A DNA stretch of 64,000 bases from Stenotrophomonas sp. 57 (GTDB taxonomy: Bacteria; Pseudomonadota; Gammaproteobacteria; Xanthomonadales; Xanthomonadaceae), in NCBI RefSeq assembly GCF_030291075.1, contig NZ_CP127407.1, positions 1,548,001 through 1,612,000 of the forward strand, given 5' to 3'. The position numbers were made by a program, and so were the translations under genes. Within the stretch, counting starts at the first letter, position 1, and the number at the start of each line of letters is the position of its first letter. A model generated the notes under the pieces. It was not told where the DNA came from. It ran no database searches and saw only the letters and a list, made by a program, of their open reading frames with translations. Of the stretch, positions 25,642 through 33,649 are shown one piece after another.

Positions 25642-25907
25642 GCGGCCGGGAAGTCGGCGATCTGGGCGGTCGGGATGGCTTCCTCGGCCAGCAGCACCGG
25701 GATGCCGTCGTCAACGCGGAACACCTGTTTGCGGTCGCGGGTGACCAGCGCTTCGCGCAGCGGCTGCGCCAGCGGGTTGCCATCGGCCTTGTTCACCGCG
25801 CCGGCGGAAATGGCCTTGTTGAGGGCTTCCAGGCCCTTGCCATCCAGCAGGGACAGGGGCTGGCGGGTGTCCGGCGACACCAGCAGGTCGAGCAGCTTGC
25901 GATCCAT
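25638..25907 (-). CDS. Trm112/UPF0434 (YcaR-like) protein lacking the zinc cysteines
   Basis: A small 89-residue protein whose pattern is that of YcaR/Trm112: MDRKLLDLLVSPDTRQPLSL at the N-terminus and RVDDGIPVLLAEEA at the C-terminus. Typical members have CPxC in place of SPDTR, so both metal ligands are missing here and a middle segment is longer than in E. coli YcaR (60 aa). It may keep a structural or partner-binding role without zinc. It is coupled to nadC by a four-base overlap. Confidence 0.8.
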   Translation of the reverse strand: MDRKLLDLLVSPDTRQPLSLLDGKGLEALNKAISAGAVNKADGNPLAQPLREALVTRDRKQVFRVDDGIPVLLAEEAIPTAQIADFPAA

Positions 25908-25926
25908 GGTTCTTCGTCTTGCGTGG

Positions 25927-25947
25927 AAGACGGCTAGAATACGTCTT
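25927..25947. promoter_or_regulatory. purE promoter -10 inside an inverted repeat
   Basis: TAGAAT at 25935-25940 lies in the centre of AAGACG-N9-CGTCTT, about 30 bases before purE. The inverted repeat over the -10 looks like an operator, but it does not match the known PurR box. The opposite promoter for the UPF0434 gene lies within the same 58 bases. Confidence 0.35.
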
Positions 25948-25965
25948 TAAGGCAGGTGACGGCCA

Positions 25966-26469
25966 ATGACCCCCAACCCGATCGCGCCGCTTGTCGGCAT
26001 CGTCATGGGTTCCCGTTCCGACTGGGAAACCATGCAGCACGCCGCCCAGAAGCTTGAAGCCCTGGGTGTTCCGTTCGAAGTGAAGGTGGTGTCCGCGCAT
26101 CGGACGCCGGATGTGTTGTTCAGTTACGCCGAGCAGGCGGGCCCGCGTGGCCTGCGCGCGATCATCGCCGGTGCCGGCGGTGCCGCCCACCTGCCGGGCA
26201 TGATCGCCGCCAAGACCGCGGTTCCGGTGCTGGGCGTGCCAGTGCAGTCCAAGGCCCTCAACGGCATGGACTCGCTGCTGTCGATCGTGCAGATGCCGGC
26301 CGGCATCCCGGTCGCTACTTTCGCCATCGGCAATGCCGGCGCATCCAACGCGGCGCTGTTCGCCGCCGCGATGCTGGCCAGCGACCAGCCGGCGATCGGG
26401 CAGGCGCTCGACGCCTTCCGTGCACGCCAGACCGAAGACGTGATGGCCCACGACGATCCGCGCCAATGA
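25966..26469 (+). CDS. purE: N5-carboxyaminoimidazole ribonucleotide mutase
   Basis: Purine synthesis: converts N5-CAIR to CAIR. The 167-residue protein has the substrate loop [13 protein letters not shown], the catalytic VSAHRTPD with its His, and [14 protein letters not shown] then [20 protein letters not shown]. The family length is normal. The stop overlaps the purK start by four bases (ATGA), and with purK present it is a class I PurE. Confidence 0.96.
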   Translation: MTPNPIAPLVGIVMGSRSDWETMQHAAQKLEALGVPFEVKVVSAHRTPDVLFSYAEQAGPRGLRAIIAGAGGAAHLPGMIAAKTAVPVLGVPVQSKALNGMDSLLSIVQMPAGIPVATFAIGNAGASNAALFAAAMLASDQPAIGQALDAFRARQTEDVMAHDDPRQ

Positions 26470-27614
26470 GCATGACCGTCGGCATCCTGGGCGGCGGCCA
26501 GCTCGCCCGCATGATGGTCCTGGCCGGTGCGCCGCTGGGGCTGCGCTTCGCCTTGTATGACCCGGCGACCGACGCCTGCAGCGGCCCGCTGGCGCCGCTC
26601 ACCGTCGGCGCCTTCGATGATCGCCAGGCGCTGGCGGACTTCGCTGCCAAGGTCGATGTGGTCACCTTCGATTTCGAGAACGTGCCGGCCGACAGCGCGC
26701 AGTTCCTGGCCGATCGCGTGCCGGTCTACCCGCCGCCAGCGGCGCTGGCGGTGGCTCAGGACCGGTTGAGCGAAAAAACCCTGTTCCAGCAGTTGGGTAT
26801 CCCGCTGCCGGCGTTCGCCGACATCCGCAGCCGCGATGAGCTGGCTGCGAAGGCGGCCGAGTTCGGCCTGCCGTGCATCCTCAAGACCCGCCGCCTCGGT
26901 TATGACGGCAAGGGCCAGTTCCGGTTGCGCAGCGAGGCCGACATCGATGCCGCGTGGGATGCGCTGGGTGCGCAGGTCGAACGTACCGGCCTGATCCTGG
27001 AAGGTTTTGTCGCCTTCCAGCGCGAGGTCAGCGTCGTCGCCGTGCGTGGCCGCGATGGCAGCTTCCAGGCCTGGCCGGTCACCGGCAATTGGCATGTCGA
27101 CGGCGTGCTGTCGGCCAGCGTGGCCCCGGCCGTGCTGTCCGATGCCGAGCAGCAGGCCGCGATCGGCTATGCCCGCCGCGTTGCCGAGCACCTGGAGTAT
27201 GTGGGCGTATTCGCGCTGGAGCTGTTCTGCCGTGACGGCGAACTGCTGGCCAACGAGATGGCGCCGCGCGTGCACAACTCCGGCCACTGGACCATCGAAG
27301 GCAGCGAGACCTCGCAGTTCGAGAACCACCTGCGTGCCGTGCTGGGCCTGCCGCTGGGCAGCACCCGCATGCTCGGCCATGCCTGCATGCTGAACTGGCT
27401 GGGTGCAATGCCGGACCCGTCGCCGGTGCTGGCCCAGGCCAGCGGCCATTGGCACGACTACGGCAAGGAGCCGCGCGAAGGCCGCAAGGTCGGCCACGCC
27501 ACGTTGCGCGACGATGATGCTGCAGCGCTGGCCGATGCGCTGGACCAGGTCGGGCTGGAGCTGGACCGTCAGGCCCAGGTGGCGCCGGCGGTGCACGCGC
27601 TGCGCAACCGCTGA
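26466..27614 (+). CDS. purK: 5-(carboxyamino)imidazole ribonucleotide synthase
   Basis: ATP-grasp enzyme that makes N5-CAIR from AIR, bicarbonate and ATP, just before PurE acts. In 382 residues I see the opening [13 protein letters not shown], then [10 protein letters not shown], the ATP-grasp segment [17 protein letters not shown], and [20 protein letters not shown] near the end. Coupled to purE. Confidence 0.95.
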   Translation: MSMTVGILGGGQLARMMVLAGAPLGLRFALYDPATDACSGPLAPLTVGAFDDRQALADFAAKVDVVTFDFENVPADSAQFLADRVPVYPPPAALAVAQDRLSEKTLFQQLGIPLPAFADIRSRDELAAKAAEFGLPCILKTRRLGYDGKGQFRLRSEADIDAAWDALGAQVERTGLILEGFVAFQREVSVVAVRGRDGSFQAWPVTGNWHVDGVLSASVAPAVLSDAEQQAAIGYARRVAEHLEYVGVFALELFCRDGELLANEMAPRVHNSGHWTIEGSETSQFENHLRAVLGLPLGSTRMLGHACMLNWLGAMPDPSPVLAQASGHWHDYGKEPREGRKVGHATLRDDDAAALADALDQVGLELDRQAQVAPAVHALRNR

Positions 27615-27618
27615 ACAA

Positions 27619-27646
27619 GGGGTGCCGGCCAGCGGCCGGCACGACC
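27619..27646. repeat. GCCGGC-type palindrome after purK
   Basis: Perfect stem GTGCCGGCC/GGCCGGCAC with loop AGC and flanking GGG/CCC pairs, five bases after the purK stop. It is like the SMAG subfamily at 18996 but without the GTAG head, and it probably marks the transcript end. Confidence 0.65.
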
Positions 27647-27738
27647 CTGTGTGGCTGCAACGGTGTGGCGCGTGGGTGCAGGCATCGGCGCGACATTCCC
27701 GATGGTAGCGTGGAGCTCCTTTCACAGGAGTCACGACC

Positions 27739-28080
27739 ATGCTCGACTGGAATGCCTACCGCAAGGAACTGAAGGGCCGCATCGGCGAGATCGGCAAGCT
27801 CTCGCCGGACACGGTCAAGGGTTATGCCACCCTGTCCAATGCCGGTGCCCAGACCAACCACCTCGATGCGAAGACGCGCGAGCTGATCGCGCTGGCGGTA
27901 GCGGTGACCACCCGCTGCGACGGCTGCATCACCGTGCACGTCGACGCAGCGCTGAAGCATGGCGCCAGCCGCGAGGAAATCGCCGAAGCACTGGGCGTGG
28001 CGGTGTCGCTCAATGCCGGTGCGGCGCTGGTGTACTCGGCGCGGGTGATGGATGCCGTGGCTGCGCACGAGAGCGCGTGA
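27739..28080 (+). CDS. AhpD-like carboxymuconolactone decarboxylase family protein
   Basis: A 113-residue protein with the AhpD-like redox motif CDGCITVH (C60, C63, H67) preceded by KTRELIALAVAVTTR. Single-domain members act as small peroxidases or disulfide reductases; the name of the family does not imply muconolactone metabolism. A ribosome binding site (CAGGAG) lies just upstream of the ATG. No partner gene is evident: purK upstream is probably a separate unit and SOD downstream is convergent, although both this gene and SOD fit oxidative defence. Confidence 0.87.
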   Translation: MLDWNAYRKELKGRIGEIGKLSPDTVKGYATLSNAGAQTNHLDAKTRELIALAVAVTTRCDGCITVHVDAALKHGASREEIAEALGVAVSLNAGAALVYSARVMDAVAAHESA

Positions 28081-28090
28081 AGCTTCATCT

Positions 28091-28149
28091 GTAGAGCCGA
28101 GCCCATGCTCGGCTGCTGTCCGGCCAGCCGAGCATGGGCTCGGCTCTAC
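28091..28149. repeat. perfect SMAG inverted pair between convergent genes
   Basis: A GTAG unit at 28091 and its exact reverse copy ending in CTAC at 28146-28149, each with stem GAGCCGAGC/GCTCGGC around CCAT. It sits between the AhpD-like gene and SOD, which converge, and is the most regular pair in the window. Confidence 0.9.
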
Positions 28150-28155
28150 AGGGGG

Positions 28156-28776
28156 TCAGCGCAGCTGGCTTTCGGCAAAGTCCCAGTTGACCAGCTGCCA
28201 GAACGCATCCAGATAACGCGCGCGGTCATTCTGGTAGTCGGTGTAGTAGGCATGCTCCCAGACATCGCAGCACAGCAATGGCGTGCTTTCACCGGTCAGC
28301 GGCGTGCCGGCATTGCGGGTGGCCTGGATGCCCAGCTGCCCACCCGGATGCTGTACCAGCCACACCCAGCCGGAGCCGAATAGGCCCAGCGCGGTGCGGT
28401 TGAATTCCTCGCGCAGGCGCTGCGCATCACCGAACTGGCGCTTCACCAGCTCGCTCAGACGGCCCTGCGGTTCGCCGCCACCACGCGGGCGCAGGCACTG
28501 CCAGTAGAAGCCGTGGTTCCACGCCTGGGCGGCCGCATCGAACAGCTTTCCCTGGGTCTGGCGGACGATCTCCTCCAGCGACGCTTCCTCCCACTCGGTG
28601 CCAAGGATGCCGGCATTGACCGCATCCACATAGGCACGATGATGTCGGCCGTGGTGCAGTTCCAGGGTCTGTGCGGACAGGTGTGGCTGCAGGGAGCCGG
28701 AAAGGTAGGGCAGGGCAGGCAATTCGACGGGCATGGACAGGTTCGTGGCCAGAGGGGCGGCGGCAGCCGGTTCCAT
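28156..28776 (-). CDS. iron/manganese superoxide dismutase
   Basis: Converts superoxide to peroxide and oxygen. The 206-residue reading has the metal ligands in place: ELHHGRHHRAYV, AWNHGFYWQCL and DVWEHAYYTDYQ with the Asp and His. LFGSGWVWLVQHPGGQL is the usual central strand. The first 14 residues (to MPVELPALPY) lack family resemblance, so the start may be at 28734; neither ATG has a good Shine-Dalgarno sequence. No signal peptide is evident, so it is cytosolic. Fe versus Mn use cannot be decided safely. Several core positions differ from housekeeping SodA/SodB, so it may be a second, divergent SOD. Confidence 0.87.
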   Translation of the reverse strand: MEPAAAAPLATNLSMPVELPALPYLSGSLQPHLSAQTLELHHGRHHRAYVDAVNAGILGTEWEEASLEEIVRQTQGKLFDAAAQAWNHGFYWQCLRPRGGGEPQGRLSELVKRQFGDAQRLREEFNRTALGLFGSGWVWLVQHPGGQLGIQATRNAGTPLTGESTPLLCCDVWEHAYYTDYQNDRARYLDAFWQLVNWDFAESQLR

Positions 28777-28855
28777 CGGCTTACAATGGCGGCTACCGTG
28801 GGCAGTCTAGCCGACCACCGCGGTCGGTTTGTCCGGCGAAGCAAGGAGTGAGGTT

Positions 28856-29176
28856 GTGGCGGTAATGCAGCAAATCCAGGCCGAGGTCGATCGTTACCCG
28901 CTCGTGCTGTTCATGAAGGGCACCCCGCAATACCCGATGTGCGGCTTTTCCAGCCGCGCCGTACAGGCCTTGATGGCGGCCGGCGCTGTCACCCTGCGCA
29001 CCGTCAACGTGCTGGAAGAACCCGAGATCCGCGCCAACCTGCCGCGCTTCTCCAATCTGCCGACATTCCCGCAGTTGTTCATCAACGGCGAGTTGATCGG
29101 CGGCTGCGACATCGTGCTTGAACTGTTCGAGGCCGGCGAGCTCAAGCGCATCGTCGAAGAGGCGACCCAGGGATGA
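28856..29176 (+). CDS. grxD: monothiol glutaredoxin, Grx4/GrxD type
   Basis: Carries or delivers Fe-S clusters and helps in iron regulation. The 106-residue product has the monothiol site MCGFS (C29), the lead FMKGTPQYP, and the C-terminal TFPQLFINGELIGGCDI loop that binds glutathione. I choose the GTG at 28856 because AAGGAG sits seven bases upstream; the ATG three codons later would also work. The stop overlaps the SDR gene by four bases. Confidence 0.92.
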   Translation: MAVMQQIQAEVDRYPLVLFMKGTPQYPMCGFSSRAVQALMAAGAVTLRTVNVLEEPEIRANLPRFSNLPTFPQLFINGELIGGCDIVLELFEAGELKRIVEEATQG

Positions 29177-29949
29177 GTGCCTGGCCATCGACGTCACCGA
29201 CCGACGGGGCGCTCGATGGCCTTCCGTTGCAGGATCGCGTGGTGCTGGTTGCCGGCGCCGGCGGTGGGCTGGGCAGCGCGGCGGCCGTTGCCGCAGCAGC
29301 GGCCGGCGCCACGGTGGTCCTGCTGGGGCGCAAGCCGCGCCGCCTGGATCGCGTCTATGCCCAGGTCCAGGCGGTGGGGCCGGAGCCGCTGCTGTACCCG
29401 CTGGACCTGGAAGGGGCCAGTCCTGACGACTATGCCGAGCTGGCCCAGGCCCTTCAGCGCGAGCTGGGGCGACTGGACGGCCTGCTGGTCTGTGCCGCGC
29501 ATTTTCCTGGCCTGACCCCGTTCGAACTGGCCGACCCGGCCAGTTTCGCCCGTGCCGTGCATGTCACCCTCACCGCCCCGGCATGGCTGGCCCAGGCCTG
29601 CCTGCCGCTGCTGCGGCAGCGCGAGGATGCCGCCCTGGTGTTTGCCGTCGATGCCCCCGAGCGGGTCGGGCAGGCCTACTGGGGCGGTTATGGTGCGGCC
29701 CAGCATGGCCTGCGAGGCCTGATCAGTAGTCTGCATGACGAACTCGGCCGCAGCCCGGTGCGGGTCAGTGGCCTGTACCCCGGCCCCCTGCGCACGGCAC
29801 TCCGCGCGCGGGCCTATTCAGTTGACCAGGACCCGGCCGCGCAAGGGCCGGAGGCGGCCGCCGCTGCGGCCGTAGCCCTGCTGTCCAGCGCCGGCGGCGC
29901 GTGGCGGGGCCGTATCCTCGATGTCAGTGAGGCGCTCCCCGGCGAGTGA
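29173..29949 (+). CDS. SDR-fold protein with degenerate active site (YciK-like)
   Basis: A 258-residue protein with a short-chain dehydrogenase fold: the nucleotide-binding VLVAGAGGGLG near residues 24-34 and the NADP-type strand end LGRKPRRLDR. It is closest to the YciK group (LVFAVDAPERVGQAYWGGYG compares with the YciK segment before its Tyr). The Tyr is present (Y173), but the Lys four residues later is Gln (YGAAQ), the usual Ser is Asp160 and the NNAG/NVN motifs are lost. It probably binds nucleotide without normal dehydrogenase activity. It is coupled to grxD by ATGA. Confidence 0.78.
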   Translation: MSAWPSTSPTDGALDGLPLQDRVVLVAGAGGGLGSAAAVAAAAAGATVVLLGRKPRRLDRVYAQVQAVGPEPLLYPLDLEGASPDDYAELAQALQRELGRLDGLLVCAAHFPGLTPFELADPASFARAVHVTLTAPAWLAQACLPLLRQREDAALVFAVDAPERVGQAYWGGYGAAQHGLRGLISSLHDELGRSPVRVSGLYPGPLRTALRARAYSVDQDPAAQGPEAAAAAAVALLSSAGGAWRGRILDVSEALPGE

Positions 29950-30026
29950 ATCCTGGGGAAAGGCGGAGTGAAGGTCTCGTCACGATTGCGTTGCGATCCG
30001 GTGCCGTTTGTCGCACAACCGTCACA

Positions 30027-30058
30027 TTGATGGCGTAGCGTGTTAATCTAGTGTTAAC
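30027..30058 (+). promoter_or_regulatory. promoter/operator region of the Oar-like receptor
   Basis: TTGATG at 30027 and TAGTGT at 30049 (16 apart) form a weak sigma-70 match. The sequence GTTAATCTAGTGTTAAC at 30042-30058 contains a TGTTAA direct repeat with 11-bp spacing and can also be read as an inverted repeat, so a regulator site here is likely. The long leader (about 120 bases) to the gene holds nothing else I recognise. Confidence 0.35.
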
Positions 30059-30181
30059 CGTTATGGCTGCCTTCAGCCACGCGGTAGGGAACCCCAGATA
30101 ACTCTCCGACCAGCCACCCGCAGGGCTGATTGGATGCGCTTTTTTTCCGCCATCGCCAACTCGCATCGAGGCTACCGAAAA

Positions 30182-33100
30182 ATGACCCACCCACTCCGGA
30201 TGTCCAAGCTCACCCTTGGTCTCGTGGCTGCACTTGCTGCCGCTCCCGCCTTCGCCCAGAGCAGCACCTCCGCCGGTGTCGGCGGTCAGGTGACCTCCGC
30301 TGCAGGCCAGCCTGTCGCCGGCGCTGAAGTCACCATCACGCACACCGAGTCGGGCACCGTTTCGCGTGCCACCACTGATGCGGCCGGTCGCTACAACGCG
30401 CGCGGCCTGCGCGTGGGTGGTCCTTACACCATCACCGTCACCAAGCCGGGTGAAGGCACCAAGACCGAAGAAGGTGTCTACCTGAACCTGAACCAGGTCA
30501 ACACCGTCAACGCCAACCTGGGCGGCGACCTGGCTGCCACCAACCTGGACGCCGTGAACGTCGTCGCCACCGCTGGCGGCCTGGACCTGTTCAGCGCCAA
30601 CAAGATGGGCACCGGCACCAACGTGACCCGCGAAACGATGGATGCGCTGCCGTCGGCCAGCCGCAACATCCAGGATTACATCCGTCTGGACCCGCGCATC
30701 TCGCAGGTCAGCAAGGCTGACGGCGCGATCTCGGCCGGTGGCCAGAACACCCGTTACAACGCCATCCGCATCGACGGCATCAGCGCTTCCGATCCGTTCG
30801 GCCTGGGCTCCAACAACCTGCCGACCGAGCGTCAGCCGGTGTCGATGGACGCCATCCAGGAAATCAACATCGACCTGGCCAACTACGACACCACCATCTC
30901 CGGTGGTACCGGCGCGGTGATCAACGCCGTGACCAAGTCGGGTACCAATGAATTCCATGGCACCGTCTATGGTTCCTACCGCGACAAGGACATGGTCCGT
31001 TCGCGCCTGGAAGGCGACAAGCAGGACTTCAACGGTTTCAAGGACGAGAAGACCTACGGCATGACCTTCGGCGGCCCGATCGTCAAGGACAAGCTGTTCT
31101 TCTTCACCAACTATGAAAAGTACGAGCGTGCAGCTGCCGGCGTCGCCCTGAGCGACACGCCGATCGGCCGTGGCACCATCACCCAGCAGCAGATCACCGA
31201 CGTCCAGAACTTCCTGGGCAAGCTGGGCTATGACCCGGGCAGCCTGTCGGCGCCGAACAGCAAGACCGAGATCGAAGAGTACGCGGTCAAGCTGGACTGG
31301 AACATCAACGAGAACCACCGTGCGGCCCTGCGCTACAACAAGATGGAGCAGAACGTCGTTCGCTTCCCGCAGGTCAGCAGCAGCGCCATCTCGCTGAGCA
31401 ACTTCTGGTACCAGCAGCCGACCGAATACGAAACCTGGATGGGTGAACTGTTCAGTGACTGGTCCGAGAACTTCTCGACCGAGTTCAAGGTCTCGCACAA
31501 GGATTACTCGGCCAACCGCGTTCCGCTGGTCGACATGCCGCAGATCCGCATCAAGTCGGGCAATGACTCGCTGTACGTCGGTACCGAGCAGAACACCCAC
31601 GTCAACATCGTCGAGTCGAAGGAACTGAGCGCCTTCGGTGCCGGTACCTGGTACATCGGTGACCACACCGTCAAGTTCGGCTTCGATTACTCGAAGAACG
31701 ACCTGATGAACTTCTACGGCCGCAACCTCAACGGCGTGTACGAGTTCAACAGCGTCAACGACTTCCTGGCGGGCAAGGCCTCGCGCTACCAGCTGCGCGC
31801 ACCGCGCGCCAATGGCAGCCGCAGCGACATCCCGGCGGACTTCACCCTGAAGAACACCGGTGTGTTCATCCAGGACACCTGGGCGATCAACTACAACCTG
31901 AACCTGATGTTCGGCGTGCGCATCGACATGCCTGACTTCAGCACGCAGCGTCTGTACAACCCGCGCATCGAGCAGCTGTACGGCTTCAACAACACCAAGC
32001 TGGTCGACAAGAACCTGGTGCAGCCGCGTGTCGGCTTCAACTACACCTTCGACACCGATCGCCCGACCCAGCTGCGCGGTGGCGTCGGCCTGTTCGGCGG
32101 CGCTGCCCCGAACGTGTGGCTGGCAGGTGCCTACCAGAACACCGGCCTGAACTACATCGAGTACGACGAGCGCAGCATCCCGGCCGGTGCCTTCACCCCG
32201 GATGGCAAGAACCCGTACATCCCGGCCGGTGGCCCGGCTTCGGCCCGTCAGAACGTCGACATCATCGCGCCGGGCACCCGCCTGCCGTCGGTGTGGAAGG
32301 CCAACCTGGCGTTCGACCATGAGCTGCCGTGGTACGGCATCGTGGCGTCGGCCGAAGTGCTGTTCACCAAGGTCAAGGACGGCATCTACTTCGACCGTCT
32401 GGACGTCTCGGCTCCGACCGCCACCGGTCAGGACGGCCGTGCGATCTACTGGAACGCGGCGGGCCAGAACCAGGCCAATACCCGTATCGACAAGGGTGTC
32501 GACTACGGTATGTCGACCGGTACGAAGGGCGCGGTTGATCGTGCCAACCGTCCGTCCGACATCGGCGACGTGCTGGTCCTGCGCAACACCGACAAGGGCC
32601 GCGGTACCCAGGCTACCTTCTCGCTGGCCAAGCCGCTGACCGAGAACTGGGGCTGGTCGCTGGGTTACACCTACACCAAGTCGACCGAAGTCAGCCCGCT
32701 GTCCAGCTCGCAGAACACCTCGAACTGGAACAACACGCTGATCTTCAATGCCAACGAGAACGTGGCCTACAACTCGCGCTACGCGATGAAGGACCGCATC
32801 ACCGGCACCCTGGAGTGGAAGCACAACTTCTTCGGTGACAACGCCACCCGCGTTGGCCTGTTCTACGAAGGTCGTTCGGGCCGTCCGTACAGCTACATCT
32901 TCTACAACGATGCCAACGGCGACGGTGCCACCACCAACGACCTGTTCTACGTGCCGAAGGGCCCGGGCGACGTGAAGTTCACCGGCGGCGCCGCGATGGA
33001 GAAGGCGTTCTTCGACTGGCTGGCGCAGAACCCGGAACTGGATGCCTACCGTGGCAGCGTGGTCCCGGCGAACTCGCACCGCGCTTCGTGGGTCAACAGC

Positions 33101-33403
33101 TTCGACGTCCGCGTCAGCCAGGAATTCCCGGGCTTCATGAAGGGTCACAAGGGTGAAGTCGCCCTGGACATCATGAATGTCGGCAACCTGCTGAACAAGA
33201 AGTGGGGCCTGATCGACGACTACGGCTTCTACTCGACCCGTCGCGTGGCCAACTACGCCGGTATCGATCCGGCCACCGGCAAGTACGTGTACTCGTTCAC
33301 CGGTTCGACCGACAACGCGCAGGTGCAGGAAAACAACAACGACAAGGGCAACACCGCCGTGTCGCGTTGGTCGATGCAGCTGACGCTGAAGTACAAGTTC
33401 TGA
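30182..33403 (+). CDS. Oar-like TonB-dependent receptor
   Basis: Outer-membrane TonB-dependent transporter of about 1073 residues. I start at the ATG at 30182 (MTHPLRMSKLTLGLVAALAA), which begins the signal peptide ending in AFA; an ATG 16 codons upstream lacks signal-like features. Mature residues 25-110 form a CarboxypepD_reg-like domain (GGQVTSAAGQPVAGAEVTIT). The plug follows (ISAGGQNTRYNAIRIDGISA, GGTGAVINAVTKSGTNEFHG), then a large barrel rich in Asn and aromatic residues ending in the sorting signal LTLKYKF. This matches Oar proteins of Myxococcus and Xanthomonadaceae. The substrate is unknown; roles in adhesion or peptide uptake have been proposed for the family. Codon use is strongly biased, suggesting high expression. 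Confidence 0.9.
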   Translation: MTHPLRMSKLTLGLVAALAAAPAFAQSSTSAGVGGQVTSAAGQPVAGAEVTITHTESGTVSRATTDAAGRYNARGLRVGGPYTITVTKPGEGTKTEEGVYLNLNQVNTVNANLGGDLAATNLDAVNVVATAGGLDLFSANKMGTGTNVTRETMDALPSASRNIQDYIRLDPRISQVSKADGAISAGGQNTRYNAIRIDGISASDPFGLGSNNLPTERQPVSMDAIQEINIDLANYDTTISGGTGAVINAVTKSGTNEFHGTVYGSYRDKDMVRSRLEGDKQDFNGFKDEKTYGMTFGGPIVKDKLFFFTNYEKYERAAAGVALSDTPIGRGTITQQQITDVQNFLGKLGYDPGSLSAPNSKTEIEEYAVKLDWNINENHRAALRYNKMEQNVVRFPQVSSSAISLSNFWYQQPTEYETWMGELFSDWSENFSTEFKVSHKDYSANRVPLVDMPQIRIKSGNDSLYVGTEQNTHVNIVESKELSAFGAGTWYIGDHTVKFGFDYSKNDLMNFYGRNLNGVYEFNSVNDFLAGKASRYQLRAPRANGSRSDIPADFTLKNTGVFIQDTWAINYNLNLMFGVRIDMPDFSTQRLYNPRIEQLYGFNNTKLVDKNLVQPRVGFNYTFDTDRPTQLRGGVGLFGGAAPNVWLAGAYQNTGLNYIEYDERSIPAGAFTPDGKNPYIPAGGPASARQNVDIIAPGTRLPSVWKANLAFDHELPWYGIVASAEVLFTKVKDGIYFDRLDVSAPTATGQDGRAIYWNAAGQNQANTRIDKGVDYGMSTGTKGAVDRANRPSDIGDVLVLRNTDKGRGTQATFSLAKPLTENWGWSLGYTYTKSTEVSPLSSSQNTSNWNNTLIFNANENVAYNSRYAMKDRITGTLEWKHNFFGDNATRVGLFYEGRSGRPYSYIFYNDANGDGATTNDLFYVPKGPGDVKFTGGAAMEKAFFDWLAQNPELDAYRGSVVPANSHRASWVNSFDVRVSQEFPGFMKGHKGEVALDIMNVGNLLNKKWGLIDDYGFYSTRRVANYAGIDPATGKYVYSFTGSTDNAQVQENNNDKGNTAVSRWSMQLTLKYKF

Positions 33404-33429
33404 TCCGTCAGAGCCTGAAGCAGTAAGTG

Positions 33430-33457
33430 AAAACGGCCGGGGAAACCCGGCCGTTTT
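33430..33457 (+). terminator. rho-independent terminator after the TonB receptor
   Basis: Perfect 12-bp stem AAAACGGCCGGG / CCCGGCCGTTTT with loop GAAA, 26 bases after the stop. Confidence 0.92.
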
Positions 33458-33474
33458 CCGTTCAGGCGAAAGTC

Positions 33475-33605
33475 CTTGCGGGCCATCTGGCATCGGCGTA
33501 GCATCCAGAAATGTGCGCGGTGCCAACGCCGCCGATGCGGTCCCGGAAAGGCGAACGCGGGAAGCACACATCCAACGGTCGGGCTTCCCGGCCGTTTTGC
33601 TTTTT
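33475..33605 (+). ncRNA. candidate small RNA or regulatory leader before ppnN
   Basis: Between the receptor terminator and ppnN, TTGCGG at 33475 and TAGCAT at 33498 (17 apart) form a plausible promoter. About 70-90 bases later a second terminator follows: AACGGTCGGG/CCCGGCCGTT at 33574-33596, then TTTTGCTTTTT. The interval contains GCGCGGTGCC...GGAAAGGCGAACGC-like paired stretches and no open frame. It could be a free-standing small RNA, or a leader with an attenuator controlling ppnN. I could not match it to a named riboswitch class. Confidence 0.4.
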
Positions 33606-33649
33606 AAGGGGGCGGCAGTACAGTCGGAAACCTTGAAGGAAGCGAAAAA

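Noticed and set aside
27739..28080. Aromatic degradation gene (carboxymuconolactone decarboxylase)
   Set aside because: Only the fold is shared. The CxxCxxxH motif and the absence of other aromatic pathway genes point to an AhpD-like redox protein.
29924..33571. Minus-strand open frame of 1215 codons opposite the TonB receptor
   Set aside because: It mirrors the strongly codon-biased receptor gene and runs through both its terminator and promoter. The product is a repetitive Val/Gly/Asp shadow without a start signal or domains.
33475..33605. Named riboswitch (SAM, cobalamin, ZTP, SAH types) upstream of ppnN
   Set aside because: I compared it with the core motifs I know and found no convincing match, so it is listed only as a candidate structured RNA.
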